In this document: in pieces, positions 1 through 5,647 of the stretch
How the letters are laid out: every line of letters starts with the position of its first letter
How positions within the stretch are numbered: position 1 is the stretch's first letter
From: an uncultured Veillonella sp.
Lineage (GTDB): Bacteria > Bacillota > Negativicutes > Veillonellales > Veillonellaceae
DNA: 5,647 nucleotides
Direction: 5' to 3'
Assembly: GCA_900757715.1 (NCBI GenBank)
Contig: CAAEOZ010000269.1
Span: 1-5,647, forward strand
The notes under the pieces: generated by a model
What the model was told of the DNA's origin: nothing
What the model saw: only the letters and a program-made list of their open reading frames with translations
The model's database searches: none
Program-made: the position numbers and the translations under genes

Positions 1-2980
1 AATAATCTTGGAGGAGGATACCGAAACACTGGATGAAGTGGTAGTGGTTGGTTATGGTGTTCAGAAAAAAAGTGATGTGACTGGTGCTATGGCACGTGTT
101 ACGAGTAAGGTTATAGAGGATCGTCCTGTTCAAAATGCTTTGCAGGCTATGCAAGGACGTGTGACAGGTGTGGATATTACGTCTAATAATCGTCCTGGTG
201 AGTTGGGCGATATTCGTATTCGTGGTAATCGTTCTTTAACTGCGGATAATAATCCTTTATATGTTATTGACGGAATACCTATGTCAGCAGGTTCGATTGC
301 TGATGTTAATCCGAGTGATATTGAATCTATGGAAATTTTGAAAGATGCTTCTGCTACCGCTATTTATGGCTCTCGTGGTGCTAATGGTGTTATCTTGGTG
401 ACAACCAAAAAAGGTAAAACGGGTAGAACTACTATTAATTATGATGGCTCATTTAGTTTTGGTTTCTTGGATTCAACAACTGATTATATGAATTCTGGTC
501 AATTGTTGGATTATAATCGTCAGTCAGCTATTACGGGTGGTACTTATAATGGTAGATATGGTGACAACCCTGATCCTGAGCGTGATAAAGCTTTATGGCT
601 GAATCCCAACAATATGTCATATATGGATAAACGATTGGAAAAAGTATATCAGCAAAATGCTGATGGAACTTATTCTTATGATCCTTCACAATTAGAAACA
701 ACTGATTGGGGCGAATTGGTGACACGTACAGCATTTACTCATAATCATCAGATTTCTCTTTCAGCAGGAACGGAAACTTCCAAATTGTATGTATCATTGG
801 GATATTTGGATCAGAAAGTACCTATGAAAGACCAAGATTTCAAACGTTATACAGCCAATATAAACGGTGAAATTATTCCGACTAAATGGTTGAAAGTGGG
901 AATGGGATTGAATGCTACTCATTCTATTAAAAATTATGGTATTGTAAGTAATACAAGTAATACAGGAGCAAAAGACTCTTATGGTTTGGCTATGGATATG
1001 ATGCCATGGGTACCGGCTTATAATGAAGATGGTTCTATACTGGAGGTTGCAAGTGCCGATGATCAGGCTTATCATAATCCTTTGAGAAATATAGATGATG
1101 CTTGGAATGAAACACGTTATTATGGCGTGAACTTCTCTTCTTATGCAGAATTGGATTTTGGACAATTTTGGGAACCTTTGAAAGGTGTAAAATGGCGTAC
1201 GAATTTAGGCGCTCAATATCGTAACTCCCGTGTGGGTAGTTATTATGGTGAGGGATATACTAATCCTTTTAAAAATCCTGCAATGGCTCCTAATGTAGCC
1301 AATAATGAGCACAGTCAGAAGTTGTCATGGACATTGGAAAACTTGCTGTATATCAATAAAACAATAAAAGATATTCATTCGGTAAATATTACTTTGTTGC
1401 AATCAGCTGAACGTTATCGTACTGAAGGGTTGAACATGCGTGGATATGAAATCACATTTCCTTCTTCTTTGTGGTATAATATTGGTGCATCGAATAATGC
1501 AAAATATGCTCCAGGCTCCAATTTTTCTACTTGGTCAAGAGCTTCTTATATGGCACGTGTGAATTATGGATTGATGGATAAATATTTGTTGACTGTTACC
1601 GGACGATTTGATGGCGCTTCTATGTTGGCTGCTGGAAACAAATGGGATTTCTTTCCTTCTGCTGCATTGGCATGGCGTATGGAACAAGAGAAATGGATAC
1701 AGCAAATTAATTGGATTAACCAATTAAAACTTCGTGTAGGATATGGTGTTACAGGTAACTCTGCTGTTAATCCTTATCAAACAGCAGGTTCTGTTACTTC
1801 TACCTATGCTAGCATCCCATTTGGAGTGGGCAATGTTTCGTCGAATACTATTGGTACAAAGACTAATATTATGCCTAACTATTCTTTAGGTTGGGAAAAA
1901 ACTTCATCTTTAAATGTTGGTGTTGATTTTGGAGTCTTGGAGAATCGTATTAGTGGTAGTGTTGAATATTATATTGCTAAGACTTCTGATTTGCTGATGA
2001 ATCAGTCGATTCCGGTAATTACCGGTTATGCACAAATCTTGAATAATGTAGGTAAGACAGAAAATAGAGGTTTTGAAGTTTCGTTGTCAACTGTAAATGT
2101 TAAAACAAAAGACTTCACATGGCAAACGGATTGGACTTTCTCTTTGAATAATGAAAAAATTAAAGAATTGGCCGGTGGTGCTACGTATGATTCAACAGGT
2201 CCTTGGATGGTGGGTGAGCCTTTGAATAGTTTTTATGATTTCCAGTATGACCGCATTTGGCAAAATACTCAGGAGGATAATCATTTGATGGATGTTTATC
2301 GTTCTTTGGGATTGACTTTCCTTCCTGGACAATATAAGATTGTGGATCAACCATTAGTTGAAGTTCCACAAGGTACAGAAGGATCAAAGACTGTAGAAAT
2401 AAAAGATGCTGCAGGTAATAAAACAGGTGAAGTTGTTTCCTATATGGATAATGGATTTGGTAAATTTGATGATAATGATAAGAAAATTTATAATAAATCT
2501 CCTAAATGGACAGGCGGTATCAATAATTCATTTACCTATAAGAACTGGAATTTGAGCTTCTTTACTTATTTTCGATTTGGTAATACTTATTATGGTCTGA
2601 CCCAGACTATTGGTCGTCGAATTGAAAAAGATACATGGTCACCAACTAATACAGATGCAAAGTTTGCTCAGCCTACTACAGCAACTCGTGAAACTAAATA
2701 TGACTATGTAAGAAATTATACAAAAGGAAATATGGTTCTTATAAAGAATATAGCTTTGTCTTATACAGTTCCTCAAAGTTGGTTGAAGAAGTGTGGTGCA
2801 AGCAGTGCACAGGTATATGCTCAGGTATTGAATCCGTTCCTTTTTGGTGGAGAATTGGTTAAAGCTGGTATTAATCCGGATGATTTGACTGGTTGGGATG
2901 CAGGTAATCATATTGGTGGACAAACTAATAATACTTGTATTACTCGCAGTCTTGTTTTGGGAGTAAGATTGGGCTTCTAA
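1..2980 (+). CDS. SusC/RagA-family TonB-dependent outer-membrane transporter, 5' end missing
   Basis: This is the barrel of a SusC/SusD nutrient importer, which takes oligosaccharides or similar ligands across the outer membrane using energy from TonB/ExbBD. The frame is open to the window edge (codons read Ile-Ile-Leu before the first acidic stretch), so the TTG at position 8 is internal. The signal peptide and the carboxypeptidase-D-like domain lie upstream; whether an STN signalling domain exists cannot be seen. Visible in order: the family hallmark DEVVVVGYG (bases 32-58); the plug domain to about base 420, with NPLYVIDGIP (251-280) and the ILKDASATAIYGSRGANGV signature from base 335; then a long beta-barrel ending in VLGVRLGF, with the terminal Phe expected for BAM-inserted barrels. 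The 992 or so visible codons plus a missing N-terminus fit the usual 1000-1100 aa. The SusD partner starts 22 bases downstream. Family assignment is very secure; substrate unknown. Confidence 0.97.
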   Translation, partial: IILEEDTETLDEVVVVGYGVQKKSDVTGAMARVTSKVIEDRPVQNALQAMQGRVTGVDITSNNRPGELGDIRIRGNRSLTADNNPLYVIDGIPMSAGSIADVNPSDIESMEILKDASATAIYGSRGANGVILVTTKKGKTGRTTINYDGSFSFGFLDSTTDYMNSGQLLDYNRQSAITGGTYNGRYGDNPDPERDKALWLNPNNMSYMDKRLEKVYQQNADGTYSYDPSQLETTDWGELVTRTAFTHNHQISLSAGTETSKLYVSLGYLDQKVPMKDQDFKRYTANINGEIIPTKWLKVGMGLNATHSIKNYGIVSNTSNTGAKDSYGLAMDMMPWVPAYNEDGSILEVASADDQAYHNPLRNIDDAWNETRYYGVNFSSYAELDFGQFWEPLKGVKWRTNLGAQYRNSRVGSYYGEGYTNPFKNPAMAPNVANNEHSQKLSWTLENLLYINKTIKDIHSVNITLLQSAERYRTEGLNMRGYEITFPSSLWYNIGASNNAKYAPGSNFSTWSRASYMARVNYGLMDKYLLTVTGRFDGASMLAAGNKWDFFPSAALAWRMEQEKWIQQINWINQLKLRVGYGVTGNSAVNPYQTAGSVTSTYASIPFGVGNVSSNTIGTKTNIMPNYSLGWEKTSSLNVGVDFGVLENRISGSVEYYIAKTSDLLMNQSIPVITGYAQILNNVGKTENRGFEVSLSTVNVKTKDFTWQTDWTFSLNNEKIKELAGGATYDSTGPWMVGEPLNSFYDFQYDRIWQNTQEDNHLMDVYRSLGLTFLPGQYKIVDQPLVEVPQGTEGSKTVEIKDAAGNKTGEVVSYMDNGFGKFDDNDKKIYNKSPKWTGGINNSFTYKNWNLSFFTYFRFGNTYYGLTQTIGRRIEKDTWSPTNTDAKFAQPTTATRETKYDYVRNYTKGNMVLIKNIALSYTVPQSWLKKCGASSAQVYAQVLNPFLFGGELVKAGINPDDLTGWDAGNHIGGQTNNTCITRSLVLGVRLGF

Positions 2981-3002
2981 TTGATAGTATTGATTTTATA
3001 AT
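2981..3002 (+). other. Short susC-susD intergenic spacer without promoter or Shine-Dalgarno
   Basis: The 22 bases are almost entirely A and T and contain no GGAGG-like sequence, no TAnnTTTG element and no hairpin of note. This fits a two-gene transcript and the A/T-rich, Shine-Dalgarno-independent translation starts typical of Bacteroidota. The spacer therefore supports an operon but does not help choose between the ATG codons at 3003 and 3012. Confidence 0.6.
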
Positions 3003-5321
3003 ATGAAGAAAATGAAAAAATATATATTAGCTGGTACATTTGCACTTGCATTGGCAAGTTGTTCTGATAGTTTCTTGGAAGAAAAAATGGTATCTTCCAT
3101 AACACAGGACTATTTGAATACTGAAATAGGTTTGGATCAATTGATTGTGAGTTCATATAATTCGGTTCGTTTTCCTTTGTTGTACACTGAAGGTCTGCAT
3201 ATGTTGGAAACAGGTCATGACTGTGCTATGAAAAGTGGTGCGACGTCATTGAATAAGTTTGCAATATCTGAGTGGTCTCCTTCGGGGCTCATAGGAAATC
3301 AGGCTAATCAGTTTATGGGATTTCAGTCAAAGCAGCAGGCTGGATTTTTGATCAATGGCTATCCGATTATCGATAATTGTAATAAGGCTATTACTGCTAT
3401 TCGTTCAGGGGATGCTTTAGGAAAATATGCTTCTGACCCTTCTTTTGCAGCAGCACGTTTGTCTGAGGTGTTATTTAATCGTGCTTACGTGTATTATTTG
3501 CTGAATACAGTTTTTGGTGATGTCTATTTTTCAACGGAAAGTAGTACTTCTTTGCCTTCAAATTATCAATATACGCGTACTCCTGCATCTGTCATGTTCA
3601 AGGAACTGATTGGTGATTTGCGTTATGCGGTGGAGCATTTGCCAGAGCAATATAGTGAAGCTGAATATGGACGTGCAACAAAATATGCAGCGGCTCATTT
3701 ATTGGCTAAGATTTATTTGAATCGTTATCAAGGTAAAGAGTATGGTACTCCTGAATATGGTCGTAGAGCTGATGGAACGATAGATAATGGCAATGAAAAG
3801 TCATATTTGGGTATGCTTTATAAAGGTGAGGGGGCTGCGGATTTGGATTCTTGTATTTATTATGCTAATATGGTGATTAATGCTCATCCGTTGGTAGATG
3901 ATTATCATGAATTGTTCCGCCATGACCTAGGTGATTTCTCGAATGAAAAGACAACAGAGAATGTTTTGAACGCAGTATTTTCAGAAAGTGGTGATAACTA
4001 TCGTTACGGTGTACGTGCTTTGACTTTCTTTGTCGGTGATTATGCAGGTGACAAGTATGGTATTCCTAGTCGTTTGTGGGAATATGGCGGTAAGTCAAAT
4101 CAAGGTTTTTGTAATGATGATTTTGGTATAGATGTATTTACAGATAAACTAAATGACTCTCGTTATCAAAAAACTTTCCGTTTGGAATATGTGACAGGCA
4201 TAAACACTTCGGGGGCTTCTACTCCCAGTGCAAATGGAGATTATTATGCTTACAATGATGAAAGAAATAAAACGTATGTTTGGAATGAGGAACAAGCAGC
4301 TTATTTCAATGAACATATTTTGCCTACTTATAATCGTCCTTCTTGGGGAGGTCGTAAAGCTGTGGCGGGAGAACATAAAATGGGAACAGGAGATATCTCA
4401 CGTGCTATGATTGAGAATACAAAAGAAACCGCTATTGATGTGGAGGTTATTAATGCTCAGCCATATCCTGTATTTGCCAGATGGGTGAAAGATGGCAATA
4501 AGTATTATTATCGCCCACAAATTGTTGGTAATGATGATTATTCGTTTGCCGATAGTAAAATTTTCTATGGATTGGAGAATACTTCTAAAACAGGTAAGGT
4601 TACAAATATGAAGTATGATGATCCTAATCGTGGTGCTTTGGATAGTGAAAGTGGAGGTCGGGATATTCCGGTTATGCGTTCTGCTGAAATGTACTTGGTG
4701 CGTGCTGAGGCTTATGGACGTAAGGGAGAATACGGTAAAGCAATTGAAGATATTAATGTATTACGCAGACGTGCAGCCTTTAAACCTGGTGAAACTCGTA
4801 ATGAAGTACTTGCACGTTTATATCCTGGACATGAAAATTTAAGTAACGAGTCACAACAATGGCCGTATGAAGTAGATAATAATAGTTATGATGCAATAAA
4901 GGTCGATGCTTCATATTGGGATGGAACTTCCGAAAAATCAAAATTAGAAAATTATACTCCTGTTGCTGATACTCCGGAAAAACGTTTTCTGGAATTTATA
5001 TATAATGAATATGCGAGAGAGTTCAATGAAGAATTTATCTACTATGGAGTGATTCACCATGCAGGTGTTCAAGCTCAGCGTATTCAGTGGCATAACCAAA
5101 TGGGAGCAAATTCGGCTAATAACACTTATCCGGTAGGTTCATGGGATGTTTCTGATAATGTGAATGGTGGTAATGGTCAAACAGGAAATGCTAAAGGCAA
5201 TTTCCAGAATTATATGACATTGAAACCATTCTCTAGAACTTTCATAGAGTTGCTGACAGATGAAAATGGTGTGTTGTTGGATGAAGCTGCAAAAAAAGCT
5301 TATCAGAATTATGGATATTAA
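3003..5321 (+). CDS. SusD/RagB-family surface lipoprotein, unusually long (772 aa)
   Basis: This is the ligand-binding lid of the importer formed with the upstream SusC protein, anchored on the outer face of the outer membrane. The N-terminus is a lipoprotein signal: Lys-rich start, hydrophobic core, lipobox LASC with the acylated Cys at residue 20, then SDSFLEE. SusD TPR-type motifs follow: SEVLFNRAYVYYLLNTVFGD (from residue 154), RTPASVMFKELIGDLRYA (about 192), GRATKYAAAHLLAKIYLN (223-240), and RDIPVMRSAEMYLVRAEAYG (from 553). The protein ends in YQNYGY, like the family's usual QNPGY. SusD proteins are typically 500-650 aa; the extra length lies mainly between residues 240 and 550, which is rich in Tyr, Trp and Asn. 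The usual ER.REFAFEG-like motif appears as NEYAREFNEEFIYYG (about 668-682). I chose the ATG at 3003; a second in-frame ATG at 3012 would also keep the signal peptide. No Shine-Dalgarno is visible. Probably cotranscribed with susC. Substrate unknown. Confidence 0.96.
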   Translation: MKKMKKYILAGTFALALASCSDSFLEEKMVSSITQDYLNTEIGLDQLIVSSYNSVRFPLLYTEGLHMLETGHDCAMKSGATSLNKFAISEWSPSGLIGNQANQFMGFQSKQQAGFLINGYPIIDNCNKAITAIRSGDALGKYASDPSFAAARLSEVLFNRAYVYYLLNTVFGDVYFSTESSTSLPSNYQYTRTPASVMFKELIGDLRYAVEHLPEQYSEAEYGRATKYAAAHLLAKIYLNRYQGKEYGTPEYGRRADGTIDNGNEKSYLGMLYKGEGAADLDSCIYYANMVINAHPLVDDYHELFRHDLGDFSNEKTTENVLNAVFSESGDNYRYGVRALTFFVGDYAGDKYGIPSRLWEYGGKSNQGFCNDDFGIDVFTDKLNDSRYQKTFRLEYVTGINTSGASTPSANGDYYAYNDERNKTYVWNEEQAAYFNEHILPTYNRPSWGGRKAVAGEHKMGTGDISRAMIENTKETAIDVEVINAQPYPVFARWVKDGNKYYYRPQIVGNDDYSFADSKIFYGLENTSKTGKVTNMKYDDPNRGALDSESGGRDIPVMRSAEMYLVRAEAYGRKGEYGKAIEDINVLRRRAAFKPGETRNEVLARLYPGHENLSNESQQWPYEVDNNSYDAIKVDASYWDGTSEKSKLENYTPVADTPEKRFLEFIYNEYAREFNEEFIYYGVIHHAGVQAQRIQWHNQMGANSANNTYPVGSWDVSDNVNGGNGQTGNAKGNFQNYMTLKPFSRTFIELLTDENGVLLDEAAKKAYQNYGY

Positions 5322-5325
5322 TTAA

Positions 5326-5340
5326 ATTGATAATATCAAT
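5326..5340. repeat. Short AT-rich inverted repeat just after the susD-like stop
   Basis: ATTGATA and TATCAAT form a perfect 7-base inverted repeat around a single central A, starting five bases after the stop codon. As RNA it could fold only as a weak 5-bp stem with a five-base loop. There is no T-run after it, so it is not itself a terminator. It could be a protein-binding palindrome or a chance product of AT-rich sequence; I favour chance. Confidence 0.35.
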
Positions 5341-5375
5341 ATGTTCTTGGAAATGAGGTTAATTAGGAAATTTGA

Positions 5376-5437
5376 TTAACTCGTTAAAAAAGTAAGGTGG
5401 CATTGTCGGTGTTACCTTACTTTTTTTTATGAGTTAA
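5376..5437 (+). terminator. Rho-independent terminator after the susD-like gene
   Basis: A left arm AAAAAAGTAAGGT (5386-5398) pairs perfectly with ACCTTACTTTTTT (5414-5426), followed by two more T (eight T in all, 5421-5428). The apparent 15-base loop can close further in RNA through G-U, G-U, C-G, A-U and U-G pairs, leaving a five-base loop (5404-5408). Outside the core, TTAACTC (5376-5382) pairs with GAGTTAA (5431-5437), interrupted by a small mismatched stretch. Because the left arm begins with a run of A, the reverse strand also reads as stem plus T-run, so it could work in both directions. It lies 55-105 bases after the susD-like stop and most likely ends the susC-susD transcript. Confidence 0.9.
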
Positions 5438-5479
5438 CTAAAAAGTGAACAATTAACCATATAAATGGATAAAATTCTA

Positions 5480-5510
5480 TTTGATATAATTTCTCTCATG
5501 CATAAATTTG
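5480..5510 (+). promoter_or_regulatory. Bacteroides-type sigma-ABfr promoter for the exported-protein gene
   Basis: TTTG at 5480-5483 matches the Bacteroides -33 element, and TAAATTTG at 5503-5510 matches the -7 consensus TAnnTTTG exactly. The 19-base spacer lies within the expected 19-21. Transcription would begin a few bases after 5510, leaving a short leader of roughly 20 bases before the ATG at 5537. Its position just after a terminator and just before a signal-peptide-coding start supports it. No start site has been measured, and AT-rich DNA gives chance matches, but the match to both elements and the spacing is complete. Confidence 0.72.
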
Positions 5511-5536
5511 TAGTATCAGATAAAAAATGACATGCT

Positions 5537-5647
5537 ATGAGAAAGACTTTTTTAGCTATTACATTATTTTTAGCTTTTAGTAAAGCCGCATTGGCTCAGT
5601 TTGGAAACTGCACTGCATCGGAAATGCGGACTTATGTAGATAGTGCG
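5537..5647 (+). CDS. Exported protein of unknown family, N-terminal 37 codons only
   Basis: An ATG at 5537 opens a frame that runs to the window edge. The first 20 residues form a classical Sec signal peptide: MRK, a hydrophobic core (TFLAITLFLAF), then SKAALA, with likely signal peptidase I cleavage before QFGNC. There is no lipobox, because the first Cys comes five residues after the predicted cut and lacks the LxxC context, so the product is probably periplasmic, secreted or outer-membrane. The visible mature part (QFGNCTASEMRTYVDSA) is too short for me to assign to a family. ATGs at 5527 and 5532 are in other frames; the latter makes only a three-codon frame. An A-rich stretch (5522-5527) precedes the start, as is common in Bacteroidota, and a good promoter lies just upstream. 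Being next to a SusC/SusD pair, it could be an enzyme of the same utilization locus, but that is inference from position. Confidence 0.8.
   Translation, partial: MRKTFLAITLFLAFSKAALAQFGNCTASEMRTYVDSA

Noticed and set aside
8..10. TTG at position 8 as the start codon of the SusC-like gene
   Set aside because: The frame is open through the window edge, the preceding codons fit the end of the carboxypeptidase-like domain, and a start here would leave no signal peptide on an outer-membrane barrel.
794..1165. Open frame of 123 codons on the minus strand inside the SusC-like gene
   Set aside because: It is the antisense of a well-supported coding sequence, has a Cys/Ile/His-rich composition typical of reversed AT-rich genes, and has no recognisable motif. 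The same applies to the minus-strand frames at 531-734, 1535-1723, 2181-2387, 2639-2923 and 4149-4376.
2012..2025. Perfect 14-base palindrome CCGGTAATTACCGG in the SusC-like gene
   Set aside because: It lies wholly within codons for the Pro-Val-Ile-Thr-Gly stretch, a segment commonly similar in SusC proteins, and nothing around it suggests a regulatory site.
2798..2812. GTGCA...TGCAC inverted repeat near the end of the SusC-like gene
   Set aside because: It is a 5-bp stem inside coding sequence with no T-run after it; expected by chance.
4228..4842. Two short + strand frames (4228-4410 and 4615-4842) overlapping the SusD-like gene
   Set aside because: Both are +1 shadows of the SusD reading frame, which is intact and carries conserved motifs through this region, so there is no sign of a frameshift or overlapping gene.
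5341..5379. Twelve-codon frame (MFLEMRLIRKFD) after the susD-like stop
   Set aside because: It is too short, has no start-site support, lacks any recognisable feature, and runs into the outer arm of the terminator.
1..5647. CRISPR arrays, tRNA or rRNA genes, insertion sequences, phage or defence genes
   Set aside because: No spaced repeats, cloverleaf-like sequence, transposase reading frame or terminal inverted repeats were seen; nearly all of the window is occupied by the two long coding regions.

Overview
The window reads as a stretch of a Bacteroidota genome, most likely a gut Bacteroidales such as Bacteroides, Phocaeicola or Prevotella. The reasons are a SusC-type TonB-dependent transporter next to a SusD-type lipoprotein, AT-rich coding sequence, no Shine-Dalgarno-like sites before the starts, and a promoter of the Bacteroides TTTG / TAnnTTTG type. 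The species cannot be told from the sequence alone.

Layout, all on the + strand: (1) 1-2980, a SusC-family outer-membrane transporter that lacks its N-terminus because the window begins inside the gene; (2) a 22-base gap; (3) 3003-5321, a complete and unusually long (772 aa) SusD/RagB-family lipoprotein; (4) a 215-base intergenic region with a short AT-rich palindrome, a strong Rho-independent terminator (core 5386-5428) and a good Bacteroides-type promoter (5480-5510); (5) 5537 to the window end, the first 37 codons of a secreted protein that I cannot assign to a family.

The SusC and SusD proteins should form one outer-membrane uptake complex. SusC is the TonB-powered barrel, and SusD is a surface lipoprotein that binds ligand and closes over the barrel like a lid. 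Such pairs usually belong to a polysaccharide utilization locus and import oligosaccharides, though some take up peptides or other nutrients. Nothing here identifies the substrate: no glycosidase, lyase or regulator is complete in the window. The terminator followed by a promoter suggests that the C/D pair ends a transcription unit and that the exported protein starts its own, although it may still belong to the same locus.

I see no sign of a new type of system. The points most worth checking are the enlarged middle and altered C-terminal motif of the SusD protein, the unidentified exported protein, and the long hairpin with an interrupted outer stem between the two transcription units.
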